A program made the position numbers and the translations under genes. Shown in pieces: positions 21,908 through 32,949 of a stretch of DNA of 64,000 nt (position 1 is the first letter of the stretch; the number at the start of each line of letters is the position of its first letter). This DNA is from Laccaria trichodermophora (Eukaryota > Basidiomycota > Agaricomycetes > Agaricales > Hydnangiaceae). The notes beneath the pieces are model-generated. The model was not told the origin of the DNA and searched no databases. It saw nothing but the letters and a program-made list of their open reading frames with translations. The stretch lies in the NCBI GenBank assembly GCA_018417955.1, contig JACTVC010000013.1, forward strand, positions 766,633 to 830,632, read 5' to 3'.

Positions 21908-22600
21908 GACGCGAAGACGGATGATGTTGGAAGAGATTAGTTTCTTTGTCGCGTGTGCTCCTGCACACGGTTTTCCCTAGGCCTTGCCCTATAACTGTGT
22001 CGTGACGCTGCCATCAAGCAGCCACGGACCGATTCGGCAGCATTGGCTGAGCGCCTAAATTACTGTGCATCCGTGAAAAGCTTCACTGCCGAAAGTACAC
22101 GGCAATGGTCAGCAAGTTTGAAATTTTGATTGATGCGTGCAAGACCGCCAACCTGATGCCTTTTTTCGCGAACCTCGAAGAAAGGTGACTCAGGCTGGGC
22201 GGAACCTACACAACAATTTTCTGTACATGTCGCAAAGGGTTTTGGCGGAATCAATATGGACCGTTCGCTTCGTCGCGATGGTCTGGAGCAAGGTAGGTTT
22301 ATACCAAACACCAACAATCGGTGGTGTGCCAAATGGTCTCAAAAAATTATTGATGATTCAAGGCAATTAACCTTGAATACAACTTCCATATGTATTCATT
22401 CCCCATATCTCCTCAACTATCTCCCTTCATTTTTCTACCTTTTTTTTTAGTAGTCTGTTTTCGCTTGGTTTTCGCTGGAGGTTATAGGTTGGTTATAGGA
22501 TCAATTTATTTTTATGTTTTTGTCCACCGTGCCCTTTCATACCGGGTCGATATCAATCTATGAATGGGAAATAATTCCTTGCGTTTCTGACACGAAAATC
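21908..22600. other. Upstream region of LYHGT-D and intergenic stretch
   Basis: No gene seen. The segment 22130-22370 has short open frames without recognisable features. A poly-T run lies at 22441-22449. Confidence 0.35.
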
Positions 22601-22608
22601 AAAAGTCT

Positions 22609-23325
22609 TCATTGCAGCAACTCAGTCAGACCCCACCTTATATTGATTCCAGAACCAGCCATCCACGCATCTTCTGACAAATTTCGCCCTTCTCTCGTGG
22701 GGGAACACACTCCCATGACCAGCAAAAATCCATCATCACCGCAGTCCCAGGAAAAGTCGAAGACAACACCGCTTCGAAAATGTCTGCCAGTCACCAGGAA
22801 CTAACTCTGGCAAAGTCCCATTCTCCTTCTTCCAGGCATCTACATGGGACTCGGAATGTCTGCCTGCATAAAACTCCAACCTCGCCCAATGAATGATAGT
22901 AGGCGGTGCCCAATCTCGGGGGAAAATACCTCTAATTCCATCGACCTCGTCCCAAATCTTGTTGAGAAGCATGTCGTGGTACTTGATATATTGTTTTAGA
23001 AGTGGAAGCTTGACTTGTTTGCTGATCCATATCTCGCACAACATACTACGTCTCCATATCAGCTGTGAGATTGGGAACATGATTGACTTCGGCACATGTT
23101 TGTGGTGTTCCCATTTTTGTTCGTGAAGTCGAAGATATTTTTACTGACAATTGGGAGAGTCACGCCCTCGGGTTCTTCAATCGCGAATTGTATTTGAGCA
23201 ATATGCTTTAGGGTTTCCGTGCTTGGAATGGATTCCGGCCAGAGAGGATTAGACCTGGTGACGGGTGAATTGCGGATGGGGGTGGTGGTCATGGTCCGTT
23301 TGATCCGTTTGGCAACATTTGACAT
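22609..23325 (-). CDS. Unknown protein, uncertain gene model
   Basis: Two reverse frames look coding. The first starts MSNVAKRIKRTM at 23325. The second, around 22740-23090, reads LPLLKQYIKYHDMLLNKIWDEV, FPRDWAPPTIIHWARLEFY and HVDAWKKENG. A third piece at 22609-22794 has SGVVFDFSWDCGDDG and SEDAWMAGSG. A splice joining the first two is plausible near 23080-23110. The change of frame between the second and third near 22750-22795 is not explained by any good intron. I recognise no family. It may be a real gene with an error in my model or a decayed one. Confidence 0.35.
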
Positions 23326-23592
23326 GCAGAATTTCGCGACTCGTTTCTGCTGACTCGGATTTATCTAGAGAGATGCAGCCAAGTAAAAGTAAGGTGTCCA
23401 ATGAATTTGTTCCTACTGTTTGTCTTGGTAAATAATTAGTTAGGGGCCAGGACGTCCACATCGCGGACTGCACTAAAACAGTTTCCAAACTGGCGAGAAA
23501 ATGCTTTGCTTTATTGTATATGTTGATATGAATACAAGTAGTGGTCAAAACATGGCGTGTAGATGTTCGTCGTTATTTATCATAATTATTGG

Positions 23593-24939
23593 TCAAAGGA
23601 TATCGGATCCCTGCCTCAAAAGCACTGGCAACCTGCGCGCCCAATTGCCAAACTCAGCAGCCTCGATGCGCTGTGAATCGTCTTCGGGATCAGCGAGAAT
23701 GCAGAACACCCGGGTGACAAGAAATTCTGCAACCTCCAAAGTCATTCCCGTAAAGCGATGCATGAAAAACTCGATGGGTTTGTTGAGGAACGCCTCAAAC
23801 CTCGGGCAGGCGTCCTCAGCCGAGTCATTCCATGGGGCACAGTGGTATATCCTAAGAAAGCAGGGTTACTATTTTTTCGCTTAGATAAGTGAATAAAAAA
23901 AAAACTTACATATTGAGCAAGACGATACCCAAGGACCAGATGTCTGCTCCACGCGGGCAGTAAGATGAAGCCATGTTGTTCCTGCATTCTGAAAGCGACA
24001 ATAAACGTTCAGTTGTGAACCTAATCGTCAGAAAGCTAGATATGACGAACCATAGCTCATATACGGCCTACTTCCCACATCTGACATTGTCGAGACCACT
24101 TCTGTAGTAGAGAGCCCAAAATCCATCAACTTCACCACAACTTTGCACTTCTTTTTCCCACTCGCTGTCGTCGTCCAGCATGGTGTAACCATAAAATTCT
24201 CAGGTTTGATGTCCCGATGAAAGACTTTGTGTGCATGGCACGCCTCAACCGCATCACACATCTGTGAGAACATTGAAGAAAGAAGATGAAGACGCCTCCG
24301 TGAGAGCAGAACATTAACGTCGGGATTTTCGATTGGAGTGAAGTCAACACTGCAATCGCAATTTTTGTCGAGAAAGTCGAACAAATCGTATCCAGGAACA
24401 TATTCCATAAGAAGGAGCAGGGATGACGGCGTGCTGAGGACGCGGTAAAGGGTGACGATGTTTGGATGGAAAGGTAGAAGATTTTGGTTCGTGACCTAAA
24501 CACTGAATGAGATACGCCATAGTGCGCGTTTTTCTGTGAGCCGTACCTCCGCCATTTGTGCATCTACCGCCAACCCATCTATTTCATCTTTCGCCAAACA
24601 CTTCAACGCGTAGTGACGCCGGCGAACGGGCTCAGCGACGCGGCGGTTTGCAGTTGGCTTGATGTTTTCTCGCACTAAATAAACCGTTGCGTAAGACCCA
24701 AATCCAAGCCACTTGACCACCTCAAAAGTTTTTGCAGGTTGTGGTAGGCCGTTGGCTGATGACCCAGCGCAAACAAAGTCGATGGGCGAGCCATTCAACG
24801 TGAGGCACTGCCCTACATGGTCTCCAGGAACCAATAATTCGGTCATCGGGCTCGTCAACTCCTCGTCGTACGGCAAGGAGCGAGAATCCAGAGCGGCGGC
24901 GGCAGGTGAATCAGAAATTGGGGAAAGCGTTGGAGGCAT
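23593..24939 (-). CDS. Ran1/Sks1-like serine/threonine protein kinase
   Basis: Exons (reverse) 24939-24547, 24495-24051, 23988-23910 and 23851-23593 give 391 aa. Kinase landmarks: Gly-rich loop GFGSYATV (79-86), ALK with Lys113, hinge region MEYVPGYDLFDFL, catalytic loop HRDIKPENF, MDFGLS, then GSRPYMSYECRNN in place of the usual APE, and DIWSLGIVLLNM. The N-terminal 70 residues are Ser/Pro-rich. The C-terminal subdomains include PWNDS, FFMHRFTGMTLEVAEF and a short tail. In fungi, Ran1/Pat1, Ksp1 and Sks1 relatives act in nutrient sensing and meiosis control. The substrate is unknown. Confidence 0.85.
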
Positions 24940-27900
24940 GTGGGTTGAAATGGTGTTCAGCGAAACAAGAATCGTGTGAAGGGGTAGAGCAATGAATGAG
25001 CATGAGAGAGCTGCTGAAGTTGGGGACCGTGAATTAATTTAGATAGAAGGAACGTTGTTCATAGCGGAATAGTGTACTTGGGGAACAAGAGACAAGAGTC
25101 CACTTCATCCAAGCCTTATAAAGTATCCTCAAATCGGGCTTTGTGGGACCACGAGCCGCATACAAACAAAAGACTGCGAGAAGCGCTGGCAGTGGCACAG
25201 CCCAAAGATCATTCTAGCTGGGTCTTGACACTGCCACTGACTGGTTTCAACAACAACATTTGGGGTGATGGTGAGTTACAAGGATCGTGATGACACGAAC
25301 TATTATTGTCTTACCGTAGTGACGCCAAATGTCAACGTTTTCTGAACAAAAAACGTTCTGGGGACCAATTCGAAGAACGAACGATATGAGAGCTGTGGCT
25401 CCCAATCAAAGGAAGGTTGAGAGATACGCTTTGCTGCCCAAAAGCGGCGGTCAAGTTTGAAGTGGCGCTCCTGGACCAAGCACCTTTGCCTGATTGAGGA
25501 GGAATATTGCGTGAGTCGATTTCTTGAGAGAGAAAAAAATCAAATTACAGTATTACGAGTTTACGGTTCATAAATCAGTTCAGATCTGCCGTAGGACATG
25601 GTAGGACGACCAGGTCGTGTTCAAATTTATGGAGGACAGGAGGAGAGGTTGTGGTATGATTGGTTGTGGGCTGATTGGATAAGCCGGGATAAGCCGAGGC
25701 CAGCCCTAAACAGGTATCATCAAAAATCTTGAAAAAAATTTCTATCCTCCGTCCACAATGCTGCACTCGACGTCGTCAACTCTCTATCAGTCACCGATGT
25801 GCTTGGTCACTAGCTGAACAGCTTTTGGAACGCGTTCTCATTGCTTCGTTTTGTGAGTTCAAAATATTTTTTACTTCGTCGAAGCGATGAAAATTTCCAA
25901 CTCTTTTTTGAGTGTCGATTGTCGTACCTAGACATCGACGCGATGTATTCTTTTTTGTCATAGTTACACTGATCGGTCTTCTGGCTATGTTGCTACCTCA
26001 GAATACCCAGCTAACGATCCTCCTCTTTTAGCACGAAAAAAACATGTATTCTTCGACCGACTCGTGGAGGGAATAGTTGTCAATGGTGAGCTACCCCCTC
26101 TTTTTTTTGCCATTCAACTCTGGGTTGTTTCTTTACGATGATTCAAAAGTATTCAAACTAGAGTATCTGAGCGCCATAGGCCCAATGCTTTCATCATACA
26201 CTTCATCTGACTTCCTTTCTTTGAAATAAACTCAAAGAGACCGTCCACTGACTTCCTTTTACCTCAGATTGACTTCCGTTGAACGATCTTCACCCGCCTC
26301 CAGTCGTCGTTTCCTTGTGTTGCCTGGTGAGACCATACCCATATATTTTTTTCTGATGATACAATGGAGTTACCGCCTGACGAGGCCTCATTGGCTTCGC
26401 CTGACGACAAATCCAAGGCTGTATTTTTTTAAAATATACTGATCTCTTCTCGTCATTCTTTTGGCACGCTTGCTAACAAACATCCTCTCAGGTATCTTCC
26501 AACATGATTAGAGGGCACCCCTTAGCCGTCGATGTTTGCCGACCTCAATGGTGAGCCCCTTCACCTACCCCTTCCCTGAATGATGTTTTATCACGACGGT
26601 CTTCGTATTACGCTGCCGAAAATGCCCGCCACAGCTCAAAACTTCGGGCACCCCCATCTGATCTTTCTATTTGCTCTTACAACCTTTTCTTTCGTATTCT
26701 GACGCCTCCCCTTGTCAGACGCTTGGTACCGCCGTAAATTGGTTTCAACGACGTACCCTCGACGTTGTCAATGCGATGAACGATAATGGTAAGCCTCTTC
26801 CTCTTCTCTTCTCCGGATATCTACCCCCCTTTCCCCCTCCTCTCACGATGAAACGTGTTCAAAAAATATCAACTAGAAGCTGTTTCTGAGCTTACGCTGT
26901 GATTGGATCACTTACCACTGATTCTCCTTTCATCTTCTATACATCAAGCTCGATGTTAACGAATGTTTGCTTTCAGCTGACCTAGATTTCGTTATTTTTT
27001 GAGTGAATACACGAAATTTGCGTTCTCTGGCCGACGCGACACCCTACGACCCTCAACCTAAGGTGGACTTGCCGCAGGCCCATCCCATCCCAGCGATTTG
27101 CCACGTTTGTTTCTGACACCTTACCGCTTCACTTTCGGGGGAGTTGCGGAAAAGATTGGGCACATTCACTAGAACAGGGAGATTGGGTAGTTGTGGGGCT
27201 GGCTTGGGTTGTGGTGGTCTGGGTGTCAGGAATGATCTTGTCACTCATGGCCACGAGCTACGAGAAAAAGTAGGGAACAGGTGTTTTAGTAGGTCCATAC
27301 GAATGCCTGATACGATGCTTCCCAACACGAAAGAGTGACCTCCACGTGCTGAGTGAATTATGACGCGACGTAGTGGCGCACTTCTCTTGACTCCAAACCT
27401 CCAAGACAAAGGGTGAGCGTCGATACTTATCTGAAGCAATGGCGAGGGAACTAACGATCGCAACAGTCCAGATAAATATCGTGGCGCACCCCTCTGAGAA
27501 TGTCAAAGGAAGAGGACTAGAACCATACTTCGGCGCGACGTTCTCTTTCAGTAAAATATGGAATTCACATCAACGTCAACCTAATCATAGCATGTAGGCC
27601 GCAGTCGGTAAGTGGAATTCTAGACTCTTATGTCTTCGTTCTACTGCAATCGTCTCAATTCCAGATGTCTTTCGCAGCGAAAATGTGTGCCTCGGACATG
27701 TTCAATAAACCGAGTTCTCGTGCCGTTGCACGAGATAGTTTTGTTGATAGAAAGGAAGATTGTGCTTACCATCCTCTGATGGGTTTTCCTACCCTTCGTT
27801 GTTACAAATGCTGCACGGACGGCAATCCAAGAGCACCTCATGGTGGGGTTGTTTCTCTTGATAGCCTCCTCTTATGATTTACAATGTTTACAGACTTGTA

Positions 27901-29212
27901 TGAACTTGTCGATGGGCCATCATGGCTCGACTGCGCTGTCGCTTCCTTTCCACTCCTCTTCCGAGTGGTGTGAGGTGTTGTGAGGCATGTCGTGTCATCT
28001 TACCTCTAGGCGGGTGTTTCTCATGTTCTCTTTAGCTCAAAACCAGGCCAAACTTGGTCGACATATATCGACCTGTCAAGGCCTTGTGCGTGCTGAAGTA
28101 CATAACCCTTGTCTTGATCAAGAAGCGCCCTGACTTTCAAGACGCCTTTCAAGCCGTCAATGTTAATGACGTGAACGGTCCCTCCCCGTTAACTATGGAA
28201 TATTCGGTCACGATAATTCTCGTATAACGCTACCGAAACTACCCGCCACAGCTCGAAACTTCCAACTGATCCGTCAGCGGCCGTTCCATCCTGTTCTGAC
28301 ACCTGTCTTTGCAAGAACCTCGAAATTACCAAGGATTGGTGTCGAAATCACGTACGCTCTGCGCCGGTAGAAACTCCGCCCACCATTATAAGAGTAAGCC
28401 TATCTAGAAACATTCATCCCTCTCAGCGAAACGTATTCAGAGAAGTCTCAACGAGAAGCTATCTCTGAGCTTCGGCCGTGATTGAATCACTTGCCACTGA
28501 TTTCCCCTCCTTTTTCTTTGACCAAGATCAATGCTAACAAATGTTGCCTATAGTCGACTTGATGTTCCCTAATAGCGCAGTTCAGCGCTAGCTTCGAGAA
28601 GATACATATATTTTGTATCTTTTCTCCTTCAAACTCTGAATGCAATCCTTCATCCATGACTCTCATGGAAGATTTATCCTTCATCCTGTCTACGACCCCT
28701 ATCGGTGAATAGCATCCACTAACCGAGCCCACTCGCGAGTCCTCACGTCGCGAGATCTTCGGAGCTGTTTCATTGCCGAACGATGGATCTCGCCAACGAC
28801 TGAAGAAATACTAGTAAGCACTGGAGTCTGGCTGAGCTCAGTGCCGTTATCAGGTACAATCTTCATCGATACGCCCATCACTTCCCCAGCGTCCTCGTTC
28901 TTACCACGTTTTTGGCGACATCTATTCCATTCTGTTTCGCCAAAGAAGGCAAGACTTCGACACACCAGAATATGCCTCCCTGCAATATGTATGGTACCTC
29001 ATTTTCGCTGCCAACGAACGGCCTGTGCACCTGCTCAGCCCCCTGATACCAGTGATTTACGGACTACGGCCGAGGATCATCTGATTATCCGATTTTGCGA
29101 TGCCCCTAAATTCTACTTAAAAGGCGTCACTACCAGCAGTTCTTATCCTCTGATCCTCCCGACATCTCATTCTTTCTACGTATAACAAACCATCCAACGC
29201 CACTCTACCAAG
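24940..29212. other. 4.3-kb gene-poor stretch with coding-like relics
   Basis: No complete gene could be assembled. Coding-like forward islands occur: LARKKHVFFDRLVEGIVVN near 26030-26085, TLGTAVNWFQRRTLDVVNAM near 26718-26790, MSFAAKMCASDMFNK from 27664, and VDIYRPVKALCVLKYITLV near 28060-28115. They are flanked by GT/AG-like borders but do not join into one frame. A segment pair repeated about 1.6 kb apart (next entry) lies within it. This looks like decayed, duplicated gene material. A TATA-like ACTTAAAAGGC at about 29114 precedes the next gene by about 100 bp. Confidence 0.4.
26580..28570. repeat. Old segmental duplication, about 1.6 kb apart
   Basis: Positions about 26597-26650 (CGTATTACGCTGCCGAAAAT, CCCGCCACAGCTCAAAACTT) match about 28215-28265 (CGTATAACGCTACCGAAACT, CCCGCCACAGCTCGAAACTT). 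Positions about 26865-26985 match about 28440-28560: AGAAGCT.TTTCTGAGCTT, GTGATTG.ATCACTT.CCACTGATT, TGTT.GC, then a TTTCAG/CTATAG acceptor-like end. The order is the same in both, so an ancestral unit of at least 400 bp was duplicated. Confidence 0.6.
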
Positions 29213-30249
29213 ATGACTCAATACTGGGAACCAGGTACACAATACAACTACGATGATGTTGTCGAGTTCGAGGGTACGTCTACATCTCTCTAATCTCTAA
29301 TCGTTGCCCACAACATTATCCTCCAGGCAGCCGATACAAGATCATCCAGCCCCATCGCTCCCAGGTATGAAGCATGGCCCTACCAAACACCAAATCCTCG
29401 TAACCCGCATGTTCCATAGTCCGATTGGACTCCGCCCGTTACCCCCGCTCTCTGGGGCCGTTTGAGCGGCGGAGATAGCTGCTGCCAGCAGAAGTCTGAA
29501 GGATGTCACGGCCAACAGCCCCAGCAATACCAACAATCCTCAGGCGGCGATCAATACTCCAACAACCAGGGTGGGTTCATGCAACATTGACGACAAAGTG
29601 AATCGCACTGATGACTTTACTCAGGAGAGGAGAAGAAGGGCTGGCTCCAAGACGAGAAGCACAAGAAGGAGCTTGAGGTGGGTGTCGCGTCAAACCATCC
29701 ATCCACTACATGAACTGACTCTATTGTGTTGTAGATCGGTGCCGGTGTCGCCGCAGGAGCTGCTGCTCTTGCTGGCGGAGCCTACGCTTACAAGCATCAC
29801 CACGGTCAGGAAGGAGAAGGTCCACAAGAGAGCCGAGGTGAAAAAATCAAGGACTGGGCCGAAGGACACAAGAAGGAGCTCGAGGTAAAGGATTATCGCA
29901 CTGTCTCGATCCACGACTCAAAGGTATTCACCCGATCTTAGATCGGTGCCGGCCTCGTCGGAGCTGCTGCTCTTGCCGGCGGAGCCTACGCTCTCAAGAA
30001 GCACCACGATAACCAAGGTGAACAAAGAAACGCTGAGGAAGAAGGCCAAGTTGAACAGGCTAAGCACTGGGCTGAAGGCCATAAGAAGGAGCTTGAGGTG
30101 ATTACTTTATTCCTCAACCTCCGGTATAGACTGACACCAACGCAACGCAGATTGGCGGTGGTCTCTTGGCCGGAGCTGCTGCCCTTGCAGGTGGCGCCTA
30201 CGCCTACAAGAAGCACGAAGAGCACAAGCACCATAACAACGACGAGTAA
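29213..30249 (+). CDS. CBM5/12 chitin-binding-module protein with Gly/Ala repeats
   Basis: Seven exons: 29213-29273, 29327-29364, 29420-29570, 29625-29677, 29735-29884, 29942-30097, 30151-30249; 235 aa. Residues 1-50 form a carbohydrate-binding module of family 5/12: YWEPGTQY, VVEFEG, YKIIQPHRSQSDWTPPVTP, ALWGRL, with the aromatic residues typical of chitin binders. A Gln-rich linker follows. Then three repeats IGAG(V/L)xxGAAALAGGAYA(Y/L)K, each followed by a Lys/His/Glu-rich stretch and, in the first two, WAEGHKKELE. Each repeat is its own exon with phase-0 borders. The repeats resemble glycine zippers that pack in membranes. There is no N-terminal signal peptide, so the location is uncertain. 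Confidence 0.85.
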
Positions 30250-30693
30250 GAATACCCTGATACCCTGTGTACAATATTGCTATGGACACCGCCCATTCCT
30301 ACCACCCACCCATCTTATTTGATTGCATGTATTCAATGTGAAATGTACTTGTTGCTTGTCGGACTATCAGTATCAGTGTGCAGCGCGTGTCTGTGATCGA
30401 AAGGATCGAAAGGCATCATGGGCTTCGAATTCTCGGTGCCTCACTGCCACATTTTGCGCACAGAAACACCAAAGCTCGGCCTCGTTCTTCAATCAAGGTG
30501 TTTTATCATAATCCAAGGTTAAGCTATAGTGACTATAACCTTAAAAAACGCGGGGTGCGAAGTGGCACTGACAACACTTGGATTAAGTAGATCGTGGCAT
30601 GATTTATTAGGATAGCAGTGTAGTAAAGGTACATGTTATAGTAAAAATAACGAAGATTCATCTCTATGTGGTCTATAAAGGTCACCAAAACAT
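30250..30693. other. Convergent 3' region
   Basis: Lies between the stop of the chitin-binding-module gene and the stop of the reverse F-box gene. It should hold both polyadenylation regions. No gene is seen. Confidence 0.4.
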
Positions 30694-32403
30694 CTATAAG
30701 GGTATCTCGACAACATCTAGAACGTGTTCCTTCATCCATGTCCAAGACTCTAAATTCATGGTAAAGTACTTGTCAAGGAAGAGCATCCTAAGGGGAACAC
30801 CCATCTCTTCTCGCGCGGCTATCACGCGATGAAGGAGAGGCTTGCTGGCGTTGGCGTCGCCGGAGATCGACAACATAGTAAGGTCCGGCCAAACCCCTTG
30901 GTTAAGAAGGGGTCTTATAATCGGGTTCGAGCCAACATTGAACAGGGATAAATCCCGGAGGTAGGGGAAAGCATCTGAGGGATTGGACTCGCAGGAAAGA
31001 GGCTCGGGTATATCAGAGAGGGTCAAGGAGACCAATGCTGGGTATGCTTGAGGCTTCTCGCTGACGGACCTGATGACGCTGTTCCATTCTCTGGAAGTCA
31101 ACTTAGCGAGAGCAAGAGAAGATAATAAAGGTGATGATATCATGCTCAAAAGGCACGTAACACCGTCATTATACGATGATCCCTGGGGATCAGGCTGGAC
31201 TTGGATGTCCAGCGTTCGAAGGGAAGGGAGGAGAGTGCTAGGTAGCACTGAGCCAATATCTGCCGACATATCCCGTAGGATGCTGTCGGGTCGAAATTGA
31301 GGGATGAGCCAAGTCTCAAGGGCGGGCATCGCCGCAAACATCTCAGAAAACTGGGATGCGCCTGGCCATTTCACGTTCCTCAACTCAAGGGTCTTGATTG
31401 TGGCAGCAACGCTTGGGATGAGGGATCCCCACGCAATATACATATCGCTAGTTTGCACAACCAATCGAGGATTGCTTGAGCCACCGCCAGAGAAAGACAT
31501 GATTCCCATGGAGCTATCAGCGTCGATGTAGGACGGGGCATATCCATGAATTGTCAGAGTTTCAATCATGGGGCACACGAAAAGGCGAACGAGGTCCCTG
31601 ATCTCGCGCGTCAGCCACTCAGAGGTAAGCACCTCAAAGGAACGGAGCGCGGGAAGAAGAATGGGAGGCTGGTCTCGGCGGTTCACGTCACTTAAGACAC
31701 TGCCTGGCTTGACATGAATGACGAGGCGGGTCAAGGATGTGGATTCCGCCAGCATCTGGGACAAACTGGCATAGTCTGGCCATGTTCCATAACCTCGTAT
31801 CTCGAGTGTCGTCAACGTATAGATTGGGACCGACAATTGTCGGAAGCTCACATTCCGTAAGCAGAGATTAGTGAGATTGGGAAGGTTTCCGCAAAATAGG
31901 GAAAACATGGTCAGTTCTCTCTCTGGCGCAAAGTAGGATATCTTGAGGGACCGTAGAAGAGGTACTGGGGTATCTTGAATGTGACCAAATATGTCGGTGT
32001 TGTGAGCGATAATAGATAGAGAGTGCCAGCGTTTGGAATGGGGCTTGAGCAGTCCCATGAGGTGTTCGTTGGTCTCTTGGGTCCAGAAACAGTTCAACCG
32101 GATGTCCAAAGGATGATCCATGGACCGCTCGAGATATGTTGGGAGTGAAGCGAGCCTCTGCCCAATATTGCCCGCGGACAGCTGCAGCACGCTCCACAAG
32201 GAAGGGGTGGAGAGAGTAACATTTCGCCACCTTCTCGACACTTGGGCTGTGTAGGCTTTGAGGGTTTCATCCGTCTGTTCTGCCTCAAAGTACCCGTGCT
32301 CGAAGATTAGAGACAGAAGTTCGTTTGGAAGAGTGTCGAGAGGTGATGCCGAAGGAATGGTAATCACGGGTATCGTAAGCGCCGCTGGGGCTAAAGTAGA
32401 CAT
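30694..32403 (-). CDS. F-box protein with leucine-rich C-terminal part
   Basis: A single uninterrupted frame of 569 aa from MSTLAPAALT. Residues 18-70 form an F-box: SPLDTLPNELLSLIFEHGYF, then QVSRRWRNVTLSTPSLWSVLQL. The rest is a series of irregular leucine-rich stretches (LRSLKISYF, LTNLCLRNVSF, LTTLEIRGYG, LVSLTLSDIPEP, LRDLSLFNVG, LTMLSISGD). Such proteins usually recruit substrates to SCF ubiquitin ligases through Skp1. Agaricomycetes carry large families of them. The target is unknown. The upstream ATG context and absence of introns make the start credible. Confidence 0.85.
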   Translation of the reverse strand: MSTLAPAALTIPVITIPSASPLDTLPNELLSLIFEHGYFEAEQTDETLKAYTAQVSRRWRNVTLSTPSLWSVLQLSAGNIGQRLASLPTYLERSMDHPLDIRLNCFWTQETNEHLMGLLKPHSKRWHSLSIIAHNTDIFGHIQDTPVPLLRSLKISYFAPERELTMFSLFCGNLPNLTNLCLRNVSFRQLSVPIYTLTTLEIRGYGTWPDYASLSQMLAESTSLTRLVIHVKPGSVLSDVNRRDQPPILLPALRSFEVLTSEWLTREIRDLVRLFVCPMIETLTIHGYAPSYIDADSSMGIMSFSGGGSSNPRLVVQTSDMYIAWGSLIPSVAATIKTLELRNVKWPGASQFSEMFAAMPALETWLIPQFRPDSILRDMSADIGSVLPSTLLPSLRTLDIQVQPDPQGSSYNDGVTCLLSMISSPLLSSLALAKLTSREWNSVIRSVSEKPQAYPALVSLTLSDIPEPLSCESNPSDAFPYLRDLSLFNVGSNPIIRPLLNQGVWPDLTMLSISGDANASKPLLHRVIAAREEMGVPLRMLFLDKYFTMNLESWTWMKEHVLDVVEIPL

Positions 32404-32930
32404 TTCGAGAGCACTGCTCGATTGGTCGGTGGTGGCGGCATGAGATGCGTTAAAGTAGTCTGGTCTGTTCCCAAGAGTTCAGGAACGTTCAAGGAGTATG
32501 TATCGTCTATACTGACCTTGCAGATCCATGATGTGGTGTCGCTGCCGAGTGGGAGAGAGAGAAGGGGGTGAGCGCTGGCGAATTGAGAGCGACCTTCATG
32601 GAGGGCGGGGGGAATGGGAACTTTACCTTGTCAACCTGGAGGAACCGGCGTTTTGTATGAGAAAAAAAAAAGCTGTGGCTGTTTGTTATCGCTGAATATT
32701 GAATGTCGATCTCAGTGGCTGTGCTTTGCGCCGGACTCGGAGGGAATGGTCTTTTACCCCGGGTGACCAGTTACCCTTGCTGCCAACAGAACTTCATCTT
32801 GCTCTCTAAAAAGGCATACTTAATGGAAATCAAATCATGAAGTCGTGTCTCCAGAACACAAACCTTCGAATCTCTAAAAATTTGAGGCGATAGGTTTCAT
32901 CAAGATTTCATGCATGGTACAGCTTAAAAT
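32404..32930. other. Upstream region of the F-box gene
   Basis: No gene. It contains short motifs such as GGAACGTTCAAGGAG and is expected to hold the F-box promoter. It includes a GAAAAAAAAAAG tract near 32660. Confidence 0.35.
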
Positions 32931-32949
32931 TTCAAAATTCCAAAGCAAG

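Noticed and set aside
23059..23550. Reverse frames near 23.25-23.55 kb as a separate gene
   Set aside because: Composition is low complexity (TDQTDHDHHPHPQ) and there is no splice support; probably 3' flank of the kinase.
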